A stretch of 37,755 nt of DNA, from assembly GCA_028285065.1 (NCBI GenBank), contig JANQQG010000145.1, positions 1-37,755 of the forward strand, read 5' to 3'. Positions 24,620 through 33,019 of this stretch are shown piece by piece. Position numbers and translations under genes: made by a program. The notes under the pieces were generated by a model, which saw only the letters and a program-made list of their open reading frames with translations, was not told the origin of the DNA and did no database searches. How positions within the stretch are numbered: the stretch's first letter is position 1; each line of letters begins with the position of its first letter. The DNA is from Phycisphaerales bacterium (lineage in GTDB: Bacteria > Planctomycetota > Phycisphaerae > Phycisphaerales > UBA1924).

Positions 24620-25491
24620 GTCTCTTCGTTCAGCGGCTTCTCGTCGCGCGCCAGCACCCACGACTTTGGCAGCTTGAACCACTCGGGGTGCAGGGTCAGC
24701 AGCACAGCGAGCGTCACGCTCAGTCCGCGCAGCAGGTTCGCAACGCCCCCGCCCACGGCCCCGTCAGCCAGGTCCCACACACCCCACGCACCGTTCATGA
24801 AGATGTGCAGGAAGATCGGGACCCAGAGGTTGTGACGCCAACGGACCGCGGTCCACGCGAACCAGAAGCCGCCAACGCCGGTGACAAGAACCGTCGGGAT
24901 CCCCCCGGGGAAGCCGTCAGCGTTCCACGGCACATGCGCGAGCCCGAAGATCAGCGCCGACGGAAGCGCGACGGACCACAAGCCCGTCCGGCCGACCCAG
25001 ATGCACACCAGGCAGAGCAGCCCGCGGAAGAAGAACTCCTCGTTGATGCCTGGCACGACGGCTCCGGAGATGACCGGACTGAGCGCATCCGACGCGTCCA
25101 TGCTGAAGTCCGCCTGCCCCTTGGCCGCGATCGCGCCCCCGATGAGCATCGGGAGCACGCTGACGAACGCGATAAACAGGCCCTTCGCGAAGGGGGCCAC
25201 GCCCCCACCGAGCCCGAGCGCTCGGAGCGCACGCCCGGGTCGCCCGTGCGTCACGACGAGCGCGCCAACGAGGCTCACGATGACGAGGATCAGCGGCGCA
25301 TCGAGGTTCCGCACGTCGGACGCAACGCCCTGACGCGCCATCCACTCGTGGAAGTCCACATACCAGCCGACCTCACGGCGCAAGCGCACGCCGAAGAACG
25401 CGACCAGCCCGATCCCCCATGCCCAGGCGACCACGCTCGCACGCACTCGCGTTGCTCCATGATCCGAACCGACCGCCGATGAACTCCCCAC
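24607..25491 (-). CDS. CPBP-family intramembrane glutamic protease
   Basis: A 294-residue membrane protein of the CPBP (CAAX protease/bacteriocin-processing) family. The three signature motifs are intact: NEEFFFRG with Glu151-Glu152 and Arg156, FGLAHVPW with His186, and HIFMNG with His229 and Asn233. About seven hydrophobic segments are present. It starts with GTG at 25491, preceded by GGAAGGAG six bases away, and lies 15 nt after the AI-2E-family gene, so the two form an operon. In other bacteria such proteins process prenylated proteins or act in bacteriocin immunity; no substrate is visible here. Confidence 0.9.
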   Translation of the reverse strand: MGSSSAVGSDHGATRVRASVVAWAWGIGLVAFFGVRLRREVGWYVDFHEWMARQGVASDVRNLDAPLILVIVSLVGALVVTHGRPGRALRALGLGGGVAPFAKGLFIAFVSVLPMLIGGAIAAKGQADFSMDASDALSPVISGAVVPGINEEFFFRGLLCLVCIWVGRTGLWSVALPSALIFGLAHVPWNADGFPGGIPTVLVTGVGGFWFAWTAVRWRHNLWVPIFLHIFMNGAWGVWDLADGAVGGGVANLLRGLSVTLAVLLTLHPEWFKLPKSWVLARDEKPLNEETYRS

Positions 25492-25506
25492 GCGCCACTC
25501 CTTCCG

Positions 25507-26766
25507 CTACGCGCCCGCCGCCGGCTTTGCCTTCGTCCGTGCGTCCCCGCCGACCGTCCCATCGCGCGACAGCAGCACGGCCACCCAGCGCGTCGACTCG
25601 AAGTTCGACAGCACGATCAGCAGCACCACCGTCATCGGCACGCACAAGAACGCCCCTGCAACGCCCCAGAGCAGACTCCACGCAACCAGCGCGACGATCA
25701 CGACCAACGGGCTCATGTTCAGCGACCGGCTCATCAGGTGCGGCTCGACGACGTTGGCCACGAACAACTGGATGGCTGTCACGCCGATCCCGACGATCCA
25801 GAACTCGCGCAGGCCATCGAACTGCAACAGCGCAAGCAGCGTCGGAAGCGCGGTCGCGACGAGTGAGCCGATGTTCGGGATGAAGTTGAGGATGAAGATG
25901 AGCAGCGCCCAGAACTCGGCGAAGTCCAGCCCGATCACGCGCATGATGATGTACGCGGGCACCGCCGTCAGCGCACTGACCAGCGTCTTCATCCCCAGGT
26001 ACACGCCCACGTCATGGCTGATCTGCTCGAGCACGCGCGAGACGTCGGCGCGACGGCGCCCATCACCGAAGATCGCGCGCAGCTTCGCCGGGAAGACCTT
26101 CCGCTCGAGCAGCAGGAAGAACACGTAGATCACGACGAGGGCGCCGTTGCCGAGCGTCTCGGCCATCCCGCCGGCCACGCTCCTGACCAGTCTGGCGAAG
26201 TCGATACGCTCGATCAGACCCAGCTCCGGCGCAGGCTCCTCCCGATCGCCCTCCCCCGTGGGCAAAGCCGCCGGGTCGGTGACATCGGGATCGGGCGCCT
26301 CATCCTGCGGAGTCGTGTCACCGATTGGAATCCCCCGCTCGCCCAACCACGACTTGGCCGCGTCGTACCTGGCAAGAAGCCGGTCGTTGTACTCGGGCGC
26401 CTTCTCCGCGACCTGAGCCGCGTTGTCGGCGACGACGAACGAGACCAACGCGACGATCGCCGCGATCAGCAACGTGGAGAGCCCCAGCGACAGCGTCCCG
26501 CGGAGCCACTCCGGCATCGCCCGCGCGAACAGCCGCTGACGACGCCAGAACCGATCCAGCGCATTGAGCACGGCAAATGCGAAGATCGCAAGCACCGCCG
26601 GCACCAGGAACGCCTCGCCAACTCGCAGCGACCAGATCGCGGCAATCGAGATGACGATCCACGCCGCCCCCTCGACGACCTGACGCGTCCCCTCCCAGTG
26701 CAGCGGACCCGGTCCCGCACTGCCCGACCCGGGCTCCGCGTCGCGTTGGCTCGCGTCCTTCCCCAT
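25507..26766 (-). CDS. AI-2E family transporter-like membrane protein
   Basis: A 419-residue protein of the AI-2E/PerM family with about eight membrane helices: two near the N-terminus, one at about 85-105, a soluble insert (about 115-195) rich in Asp/Glu/Pro, and a C-terminal block including FILNFIPNIGSLVATALPTLLALL and NVVEPHLMSRSLNMSPLVVI, which are the family hallmarks. Members export small molecules or ions; autoinducer-2 is only one proposed substrate. The start at ATG 26766 (MGKDASQRD) lies 7 nt after TAGCAT, so the mRNA may be leaderless; ATGs at 26775 and 26790 are alternatives. It is followed after 15 nt by the CPBP gene. Confidence 0.88.
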   Translation of the reverse strand: MGKDASQRDAEPGSGSAGPGPLHWEGTRQVVEGAAWIVISIAAIWSLRVGEAFLVPAVLAIFAFAVLNALDRFWRRQRLFARAMPEWLRGTLSLGLSTLLIAAIVALVSFVVADNAAQVAEKAPEYNDRLLARYDAAKSWLGERGIPIGDTTPQDEAPDPDVTDPAALPTGEGDREEPAPELGLIERIDFARLVRSVAGGMAETLGNGALVVIYVFFLLLERKVFPAKLRAIFGDGRRRADVSRVLEQISHDVGVYLGMKTLVSALTAVPAYIIMRVIGLDFAEFWALLIFILNFIPNIGSLVATALPTLLALLQFDGLREFWIVGIGVTAIQLFVANVVEPHLMSRSLNMSPLVVIVALVAWSLLWGVAGAFLCVPMTVVLLIVLSNFESTRWVAVLLSRDGTVGGDARTKAKPAAGA

Positions 26767-26842
26767 CAGGGCCATGCTACCGACGCGCAAAGTGTCGCGC
26801 CGTCCCTTCCATCGACGCCCAGAGGTGGGAGAATCCCGCCCG

Positions 26843-27205
26843 ATGGACGACGCCTGCCCAACCTGCGGACGCTGGCCCCCGCGCGCCCGCCTCCAGTCGC
26901 CAGCCGACTACCTCGCCCTGTGCGCACACCTTGGCGCGCTCGCGGAGCAGGACCTGCTCGACATTGTCGATGGGACGTGCCCCCTCGTCGAGTTGCCGGC
27001 GATCGCCCGCACCGGGAGCTGGCCGGCCGACACGATCACCCACCGCATGCGCTGCACGCGGTGCCAGCGCGAGCTGCTGCTCGTCGCCGACACACTCCAC
27101 GGCAGCGCCAGCTGGACCACCGCGCACGCAACACCCCCCGCCGATGCAGACCCTGCACCGGCGGAGGGTGGCAGTCCAGCCAACGCTCAGCGTCGGACGA
27201 CGTAG
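26843..27205 (+). CDS. Small zinc-ribbon-like protein
   Basis: A 120-residue protein with two CxxC pairs, CPTC near the N-terminus (Cys5, Cys8) and CTRC near residue 74, which could bind one zinc ion. Between them is a helical region (SPADYLALCAHLGALAEQDLLD) and a hydrophobic strand. The C-terminus is a Pro/Ala-rich tail. I start at ATG 26843, after GGGAG; the track start is upstream in the intergenic region. Its last 19 nt overlap the opposing methyltransferase gene. No family is recognised and no role is assigned. Confidence 0.6.
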   Translation: MDDACPTCGRWPPRARLQSPADYLALCAHLGALAEQDLLDIVDGTCPLVELPAIARTGSWPADTITHRMRCTRCQRELLLVADTLHGSASWTTAHATPPADADPAPAEGGSPANAQRRTT

Positions 27206-28260
27206 TAGTGGTTCATCGCGTCGTGAGGCAGGTCGTGGATCTCGACCTCACCGAAGCCCGCCTCGCCGAGCATGCGCTGGGCGAGCTCACGACCCCAGGC
27301 CGCACCGAGCCCCGCGCCGCCGCCCGCGAGCGAGACGCTCATGCAGTGCATGCAAGAGATCGTGTACGTGAACGGGCCCATCGGCGCGTCGATGTTGCAG
27401 TGCACGCAGCTCGAGCCCGCGATCTCCTGCATCAGATAGACGCCGTCGGGCCGGAGCGCACGCCGGATGTTGGCAAGCACCCTGTCCGGCACGACCTGAT
27501 CGTGGATCGCGTCGAACGTCGTGATCAGGTCGTAGGACGCTTCGTCATCGACCGCCGCGGCATCGACGACGTCGAACGTCACGTTGCGTAGCCCGCGCTC
27601 GCGCACAACGTCCCGCGCCATCCCGACCGCCTCCTCCGAGAAGTCCACGCCCCGGAAGCGGCTCTTGGGGTACAACTCCGCGAGATGGATCATCGCGCGC
27701 CCCGCGCCGCAGCCGACGTCCATCACGTCGATGCCCGACTCGAGCCGCTCGATCAGCCCCGGCACGACCGGCAAGATGTGCTCCTCGAGCGCGGCGACCA
27801 CGGTCTGCCCGCTCTCCTCGGCCATGACCTCGTGGAATCTGTCGTAGGCGCTGTACGGCACACCCTGCCCGTGCCCGAACGCCGCGACCACCTCCGACTC
27901 GACCGACGCCAGCACGGGGATGAACTGTGCAACGACACTGAGGTTCGTCGGAGCAGCGCTGCGAGTCAGCATCGCGGCATGCTCCTCGGGCAGCCAATAC
28001 GCGCCCGTGGTGTGGTCGTGCTCGACGATCCGGCCCGTCGTCATCGCGCCGAGCCACTCGCGCACGTACCGCTCGTTCAGGCCCGACTCCTCGGCGATCT
28101 GCTGGCTCGTCCCGCCCGCAGGCATCCGGTGCATCGAGTCGAACAGGCCCGTTCGGTGTCCGATCGAGATCATCAGGGTCAGGGCGGCGTCGTTGTAAAT
28201 GCCGGCCAGTCGCTCACCAAACTGCTCGATCCTGCTCGGCTCGGTCGTCAAAGCGCTCAT
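27187..28260 (-). CDS. Class I SAM methyltransferase with winged-helix N-terminus (Rv2258c-like)
   Basis: A 357-residue protein. The N-terminal about 95 residues form a winged-helix dimerisation domain (TGLFDSM, then GTSQQIAEESGLNERYVREWLGAM), as in Rv2258c-like and small-molecule O-methyltransferases. The catalytic Rossmann domain starts with motif I VMDVGCGAGRA (179-189) and continues with FRGVDFSEEAV and DLITTFDAIHDQ. A run of Cys (SSCVHCN, SCMHCMS) near residues 275-300 is typical of this subgroup. ATG 28260 has GAGG nine bases upstream. It is monocistronic, and its substrate is unknown. Confidence 0.87.
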   Translation of the reverse strand: MSALTTEPSRIEQFGERLAGIYNDAALTLMISIGHRTGLFDSMHRMPAGGTSQQIAEESGLNERYVREWLGAMTTGRIVEHDHTTGAYWLPEEHAAMLTRSAAPTNLSVVAQFIPVLASVESEVVAAFGHGQGVPYSAYDRFHEVMAEESGQTVVAALEEHILPVVPGLIERLESGIDVMDVGCGAGRAMIHLAELYPKSRFRGVDFSEEAVGMARDVVRERGLRNVTFDVVDAAAVDDEASYDLITTFDAIHDQVVPDRVLANIRRALRPDGVYLMQEIAGSSCVHCNIDAPMGPFTYTISCMHCMSVSLAGGGAGLGAAWGRELAQRMLGEAGFGEVEIHDLPHDAMNHYYVVRR

Positions 28261-28479
28261 CTGGGCGTCCTCACTTGGGTGGGTGGGGTTGAGGGGGTTG
28301 TCAGGGCGGCGGCCGGACCCTCGCCGGGCCGCACGCCCTCACGGACCAAGGCGAGGGACGCCGGGAGACCATGACACCGGTGCGGGACTTTTTCTGCGAC
28401 GATGTGCGTTGAATCCCCCGGAGGGTGGGACCGAAGCACAGGATCCACCGGTTTCCGAGCCGGAGAGAAGGAGCCAGCC

Positions 28480-28764
28480 ATGGCACGAGCCATCTTCAAC
28501 GGGGCCGTGATCGCCGAGTCGGACGACACGGTCGTGGTCGAGAACAACCACTACTTCCCCGCCGAGTCGCTCAACCGCGACTACTTCCAGGACTCGGAGG
28601 TCACCTCGAACTGCCCCTGGAAGGGGATGGCCAGCTACTACGACGTCGTCGTGGACGGGCAGACAGCGGACTACGCCGCCTGGTACTACCCCGACCCCAA
28701 AGAGGCCGCGATGGAGATCAAGGACCGCGTCGCCTTCTGGCGAGGCGTCACCGTCGAAGCCTGA
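28480..28764 (+). CDS. DUF427 family protein
   Basis: A 94-residue protein of the DUF427 family. ARAIFNGAVIAESDDTVVVENNHYFP leads into the diagnostic CPWKG motif (Cys45-Gly49), SYYDVVVDG and AAWYYPDP. The fold is a small beta barrel; no activity is established. ATG 28480 is preceded by GAAGGAG; the 26 extra residues in the track ORF come from the leader. It lies in a 219-nt divergent gap from the methyltransferase gene, with no clear promoter boxes apart from an A/T-rich patch near 28387. Confidence 0.92.
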   Translation: MARAIFNGAVIAESDDTVVVENNHYFPAESLNRDYFQDSEVTSNCPWKGMASYYDVVVDGQTADYAAWYYPDPKEAAMEIKDRVAFWRGVTVEA

Positions 28765-28864
28765 CCCCCCGACCCCCGCCACACCCCGCGTTCTCATCGA
28801 GCACGCCCTCGCCGCGCCCCTGGTACCCTGCGTCTTGTCACAACGCTCACACGGAGGTGAAGCG

Positions 28865-29716
28865 ATGAAGACGAGCCTGGCGCTGTGGTGTCTCGGTGTC
28901 CTGGGGTTTGGCGCCCTCGTGGCGGCCTCGGGGGGCGTGGGCGACCGCGCGACCGGTGAGGCGTCCAGCGACCCGAGCGGTGTGCAGACCCGTGAGGTCG
29001 CCTACGAGCACGACGGTGTTGCGCTCCGTGGCTTCCTCGCCACCCCGAAGAGTACCATCGGCAAACGCAACAGCGACGCCAGGCTCCCCGGCGTCGTCAT
29101 CGTCCACGCATGGCGCGGGCACTCCGACTACGCCAGACGACGCGCCGAGATGCTCGCCGAGCTCGGCTATGCAGCCTTCGCCCTCGACATGTACGGCGAC
29201 GGCGTCTACGCCGAGACCACCGACGAAGCTCGCCGGCGCGCCATGACCTTCTACAACGACCGCGACCTCATGCGCACGCGCTTCAATGCGGGCCTCGACG
29301 CCATGCTCGCGCAGGACGAGATCGACCCCGCCCGCACCGGCGCCATCGGCTACTGCTTCGGCGGCACCGTCGTTCTCGAAGCGGCACGCACCGGTTCCGC
29401 GATCGGCGTCGACCTGGACTGCGTCGTCGGCTTCCACGCCGGGCTCGCCTTCGATGACGCGCCGGATGACGTTGGCGCGAGCGTGTTGGTATGCAACGGG
29501 TACGCCGACCGGGTGGTGCCGCCGGAGCAGCGCCAGGCCTTCATGGACGAGATGCAGGGCTCGGGCGTGGACTTCGTCTTCATCGAGTACGCCGACGCCG
29601 TGCACGCCTTCACGGATCCGGGCAACGCCGACCGGTACGACGAACGCGCCGACCGGCGCTCATGGGTACACATGCAACAGTTCCTGCTCGAGCACCTGGA
29701 CGTCCGATCCGAGTAG
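28865..29716 (+). CDS. Exported dienelactone hydrolase family protein
   Basis: A 283-residue alpha/beta hydrolase of the dienelactone hydrolase type. The nucleophile is Cys164 in GAIGYCFGG, with Asp215 in CNGYADRVV and His247 in DAVHAFTDPGN completing the triad. Unlike classical cytoplasmic enzymes it has an N-terminal signal-like hydrophobic segment (SLALWCLGVLGFGALVAASGG), suggesting export. ATG 28865 is preceded by GGAGGTGAA. A TACCCT box about 30 nt upstream may be its -10. Family enzymes open lactone or ester rings, but the natural substrate here cannot be told. The OsmC gene follows after 26 nt. Confidence 0.9.
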   Translation: MKTSLALWCLGVLGFGALVAASGGVGDRATGEASSDPSGVQTREVAYEHDGVALRGFLATPKSTIGKRNSDARLPGVVIVHAWRGHSDYARRRAEMLAELGYAAFALDMYGDGVYAETTDEARRRAMTFYNDRDLMRTRFNAGLDAMLAQDEIDPARTGAIGYCFGGTVVLEAARTGSAIGVDLDCVVGFHAGLAFDDAPDDVGASVLVCNGYADRVVPPEQRQAFMDEMQGSGVDFVFIEYADAVHAFTDPGNADRYDERADRRSWVHMQQFLLEHLDVRSE

Positions 29717-29742
29717 AACGGCGCATCGACTATCCTGAAGCC

Positions 29743-30186
29743 ATGACCACACCCACCCGCGACGGCGTCGTCGTCTCCATCGGACGCACCAAGTACCGAA
29801 CCGAGATCCGCACCGGTGTCCACCTCGTCGTCGCCGACGAGCCCGCCTCCTACGGCGGCGCCGACGACGGACCAAGCCCCTACGAACTCCTGCTCGCCAG
29901 CATCGGCTCATGCAAGGCGATGACGCTGCGCATGTACGCCGATCGCAAGGGCTGGCCACTCGAAGAGGTCCACTGCGTGCTCCGCCACGACCACCGCCAC
30001 GCAGAAGACTGCGAGGACTGCGAGTCCCCGAACGCCAAGCTCCCGCACATCGACGTCGAACTCCAACTGGTCGGCGACCTCGATGATGCACAACGCGCCC
30101 GCCTGGCCGAGATCGCGGACCGCTGCCCCGTGCACCGCACGATCACCAGCGACGTGCGGTTCACGACGCAAGTCGTCACCGAGTAG
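29743..30186 (+). CDS. OsmC/Ohr-family peroxiredoxin-like protein
   Basis: A 147-residue OsmC-family protein, a dimeric thiol peroxidase fold that reduces organic hydroperoxides. The two redox Cys positions are present: Cys57 in LASIGSCKAMTLRMYADRKGW and Cys128 in EIADRCPVHRTI. The HAEDCEDCES stretch in the middle is common in the YhfA-like OsmC subgroup. I start at ATG 29743, whose upstream TATCCT ends 6 nt away with no Shine-Dalgarno; the track start lies in the hydrolase gene. The last 11 nt overlap the opposing CHAD gene. Confidence 0.9.
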   Translation: MTTPTRDGVVVSIGRTKYRTEIRTGVHLVVADEPASYGGADDGPSPYELLLASIGSCKAMTLRMYADRKGWPLEEVHCVLRHDHRHAEDCEDCESPNAKLPHIDVELQLVGDLDDAQRARLAEIADRCPVHRTITSDVRFTTQVVTE

Positions 30187-31072
30187 CGCGTCGCCACGAG
30201 CGCCGAAATCGCTTGGCGAGCACCCGGGGTCGATCCGCCAACAGACGCTCGCCGATCGGCCACGCCTCGCCGATCGCCGCCGCCGCCTTGGACGCGCAAG
30301 CCTCCGCGAGGTGATCGCGCGCCTCCGAGGGACCGACACTGCACTCGCCAACAACGGTGCGCGCGATCGCGCTCAGATCACGCGCAAGGCCCAAGAGGTC
30401 GCTGCACCGCTTGGCGTCGCGGCATCGCCTCTTGATCGAACACCCGCGCAGCCCCTCGAGCGCCTCGAGCTGACCGCGATGGTCCTTGACGCGCTTGCGC
30501 CACTCGTGCAGGTTCTCCGGACTCGGGTCGGCCTTGGCGGCGCGCATCGCACGACGGGCTCGACGATACGTCCGCACAAGGCCGGGCCCGATCAGCCCGA
30601 ACCCGGGTTTGCGGAACGGCATCGACTTGAACAGCCCCCGCCCCGCCTCGAGCATCTCGATCACACGCGCGTCAGCCCTCGGATCGCTCGCGTGCTCGAC
30701 CTCCTCATCGCACTGCCGACTGAACCACTGGCGAACCGGTGTCAACGCGGCACGGTCCGGCTCCTCCATTCCCGCGAGCACGGAATCGAGGACTTCCAGA
30801 CGCGCCTCCGCGTCGCGCGCAGGCGAGAGGATCCGTGCGGCATCGCGCAGCGTCGTGTTGACCTGCACGTACCACTCCCGCCCCGCGGCCGGCCGGACCA
30901 GCCGCGCGATCGCTCGCGCCTTGCGCGCACCCTTTCGTGCGTCGTGGATGATCTCGTGGTCGGCGTGCGCATCGCCCTCACGCAGGCGCTCGATCGAGCG
31001 CCCGACCTGCTCACGCCCGAGCCCGCGGACGAGCGAGCGGGCACTGGCGCCTTGCTTGAGCGTGAAAGACAT
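30176..31072 (-). CDS. CHAD domain protein
   Basis: A 298-residue CHAD-domain protein, an all-helical, basic fold that binds inorganic polyphosphate and is often found with polyphosphate granules or CYTH triphosphatases. Conserved His and basic residues are seen in IIHDARKGARKARAIARLVR (first helix pair) and NLHEWRKRVKDHRGQLEAL (second). The whole protein is Arg/Lys rich. ATG 31072 is preceded by GAGGAA. No CYTH domain is fused or adjacent. It is divergent from apaG, with 40 nt between the starts, so promoters must overlap. Confidence 0.87.
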   Translation of the reverse strand: MSFTLKQGASARSLVRGLGREQVGRSIERLREGDAHADHEIIHDARKGARKARAIARLVRPAAGREWYVQVNTTLRDAARILSPARDAEARLEVLDSVLAGMEEPDRAALTPVRQWFSRQCDEEVEHASDPRADARVIEMLEAGRGLFKSMPFRKPGFGLIGPGLVRTYRRARRAMRAAKADPSPENLHEWRKRVKDHRGQLEALEGLRGCSIKRRCRDAKRCSDLLGLARDLSAIARTVVGECSVGPSEARDHLAEACASKAAAAIGEAWPIGERLLADRPRVLAKRFRRSWRRATR

Positions 31073-31112
31073 GACGCGCTTCCTCGTTCAACGATACGGA
31101 GGCTGCCGCCCA

Positions 31113-31595
31113 ATGCACGACGCCCACGACCCCCGCCGCCGCCATGCGACAGCCGACCCGGTCCCGGGCCTCGTCGCCCATGGAGGTGTCCACCCGCTTC
31201 CCGCGACCACCCCCCCAGCCAAGCGATCCGAAAGCCGGTATCGGTTCGGATACCGAATCCGCCTCGACGTCCCTGCGAGCCTGGGTTGCGACGTGCGGAT
31301 CACCGGACGCTCGTGGACGATCATCGACGCCGAAGCCAACCGGCGGGACGTCACCGGACGCGGCGTGGTCGGTCGTGAGCCCGACATCGGACCCGGCGAT
31401 CACTTCACGTACGAAAGCTCCGTCGAGCTTCCAACGCCCTGGGGGACCATGGAGGGATGGCTCGAATGTGAGGTTGCCGGTCGGGTGATCCGTGTCCCTG
31501 TGGCCCGCTTCGTGCTCGGCTCCGACCCCCGATCCGAGGTGTGTCCGAGGGACGGTGAATCGACTGCGGCCCGCGGCACGACTACATTCGGATGA
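31113..31595 (+). CDS. apaG: ApaG-domain protein with N- and C-terminal extensions
   Basis: A 160-residue protein whose core (about 41-135) is a clear ApaG/DUF525 domain: YRFGYRIRLDVP, VRITGRSWTIIDA, GRGVVGREPDIGPGDHFTYES and LPTPWGTMEGWLECE. ApaG is an Ig-like beta sandwich; in E. coli it was linked to cobalt and magnesium tolerance, but its reaction is unknown. There are about 40 extra N-terminal residues and 25 after the domain. ATG 31113 has GGAGG ten bases upstream. The long track ORF from 30486 is antisense to CHAD. The stop overlaps the start of the cobalamin gene, and the -10 of that gene lies inside apaG. Confidence 0.85.
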   Translation: MHDAHDPRRRHATADPVPGLVAHGGVHPLPATTPPAKRSESRYRFGYRIRLDVPASLGCDVRITGRSWTIIDAEANRRDVTGRGVVGREPDIGPGDHFTYESSVELPTPWGTMEGWLECEVAGRVIRVPVARFVLGSDPRSEVCPRDGESTAARGTTTFG

Positions 31596-32662
31596 TGCCC
31601 GCGACGCAGCAGATGACCTCCCAACTCCTCGACGCCAGCCGAGCGGGGTATGCGGCCCTGGCCGCCGAGCGACTGCTGGAGGAGCATCCGGACCTCGGCA
31701 CACGCTTCGGCCCACGCTCGTTCAACGCCTGGCGCGAGAACTTCGCGGGACGGCTCAGCGAGCTGAGCACGAGCGTGCTGACCAACGACCCCGAGTTGTT
31801 CGCGGATCAGGTCGCGTGGGCGAAGGTCGCATTCGTTGCCCGCCGCGCCCCTGTCGGTGATCTCGAGATCAGCCTCCGCTGCCTCGGCTCCGTGCTCGAG
31901 CGTGAACTCCCGCCCGACGCGTGGCGCGACGTCGCGGCCTGCATCGAGCGTGCGCTCGAGCGCCTCGCGAATGCACCCGAGGAAGTCCCCTCCTCGCTGA
32001 GCGCAAGCACGCCGCACGGCAAGCTCGCCGCCCGGTACGTGCACGCCCTGCTCGAAGGCGACCGTCGGCGCGCAACCCAGATCGTGGTCGAGGCGGTGGA
32101 TCGCAACGAAGTCGACGCCCGCTCGGCATACCTCGACGTCCTCGTGCCCGCCCAGCACGAACTCGGACGCATGTGGCACATGAACGAGATCAGCATCGCC
32201 GAAGAGCACTTCGTGACCTCGACGACGCTCCGCGTCATGGCCCTGCTGGCTCAACGCATGCCAGTCGGCGAGCCGAACACCAAGACGCTCGTCGTCTGCT
32301 CCGTCGCGGGTGACACGCACGCGATCGGTGTCAGGCTCGTCGCCGACTTCTTCGAGGCCGACGGCTGGCGCGTCATCGACCTCGGCGCGGACGTGCCCCG
32401 CGAAGACGTCGTCGCGGCCGCGCTCGCGTTCAGCGCCGATCTCGTTGCGCTCGCAGCCACCCTCGGCTCACACCGACGCACCGCGAGCGAGACCATCGCG
32501 CTCGTCCGCAAGGACTCCCCCTCGACGAAGGTCCTCGTGGGAGGCCAGGCCTTCGCGGGCGAGAACGACGTGTGGAAGCAGGTCGGCGCCGATGCCTGCG
32601 CAGGATCACCGGACGACGCAATCCGCATCGGACGCGAGCTCGTCGGGCTGACGAGCGCCTGA
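31592..32662 (+). CDS. Cobalamin-binding protein with CarH-type photosensor residues
   Basis: A 356-residue cytoplasmic protein. Residues about 1-130 are an unrecognised helical domain. Residues about 140-220 form the helical cap of a B12-binding module and 230-350 the Rossmann B12 domain, with DTHAIG (241-246) giving His243 as lower cobalt ligand, and LAATLGS and VGGQAF completing the site. The cap carries Trp195-His196 and Glu205-His206, the W-x9-EH signature of CarH/LitR light sensors, including the His that replaces adenosyl after light. No MerR DNA-binding domain is present. TACATT ends 3 nt before the first ATG and 6 nt before the next (31595), so 31595 may be the true, leaderless start. 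Confidence 0.85.
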   Translation: MMPATQQMTSQLLDASRAGYAALAAERLLEEHPDLGTRFGPRSFNAWRENFAGRLSELSTSVLTNDPELFADQVAWAKVAFVARRAPVGDLEISLRCLGSVLERELPPDAWRDVAACIERALERLANAPEEVPSSLSASTPHGKLAARYVHALLEGDRRRATQIVVEAVDRNEVDARSAYLDVLVPAQHELGRMWHMNEISIAEEHFVTSTTLRVMALLAQRMPVGEPNTKTLVVCSVAGDTHAIGVRLVADFFEADGWRVIDLGADVPREDVVAAALAFSADLVALAATLGSHRRTASETIALVRKDSPSTKVLVGGQAFAGENDVWKQVGADACAGSPDDAIRIGRELVGLTSA

Positions 32663-32682
32663 CCGACCAAGCTGCAATCAAG

Positions 32683-32967
32683 TCAGTTGATGCGGTTCTC
32701 GACCACCAGCAGGTGGTACCCGAACTGCGTCTTGACCGGGTCGGAGACCTCGCCGACCGGCAGATCACCGAAGACCACGGCGTCGAACTCGGGCACCATC
32801 CGGCCCTGATCGAACTCGCCCAGCGAGCCGCCGTCCTGGCCCGACGGGCAAGACGAGTGCTCCTTGGCGAGCTCGGCGAAGCTGCTCCCGTTCTCGATCT
32901 GCTGCTTGAGCTCCATGGCCTTGGCTTCGGAGTCGACAAGGATGTGGCTGGCGGTGGCGCGGGGCAT
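32683..32967 (-). CDS. ppiC: Parvulin-type peptidyl-prolyl isomerase
   Basis: A 94-residue single-domain parvulin that matches E. coli PpiC in length and motifs: ASHILVDSEAKAMELKQQI, FAELAKEHSSCPSGQDGGSLGEF, MVPEFDAVVF and TQFGYHLLVVENR. It catalyses cis-trans isomerisation before proline. There is no signal peptide, so it should be cytoplasmic. I start at ATG 32967 with GGAGG seven bases upstream; the track adds 50 residues from the gap. It is convergent with the cobalamin gene. Confidence 0.95.
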   Translation of the reverse strand: MPRATASHILVDSEAKAMELKQQIENGSSFAELAKEHSSCPSGQDGGSLGEFDQGRMVPEFDAVVFGDLPVGEVSDPVKTQFGYHLLVVENRIN

Positions 32968-33019
32968 TGGGGCCTCCTTCGGCGCGGGTGAGTCGGACCG
33001 GTGTCTTGGACCGGCGACT

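Noticed and set aside
30001-30030. DCEDC Cys cluster in the OsmC-family protein as a novel metal site
   Set aside because: Similar DCEDCE stretches are common in the YhfA-like OsmC subgroup, so it is not unusual.
30083-31378. Plus-strand ORFs at 30083-31378 and the 5' part of 30486-31595
   Set aside because: They are antisense to the CHAD gene; only the end of the second is real, as apaG from 31113.
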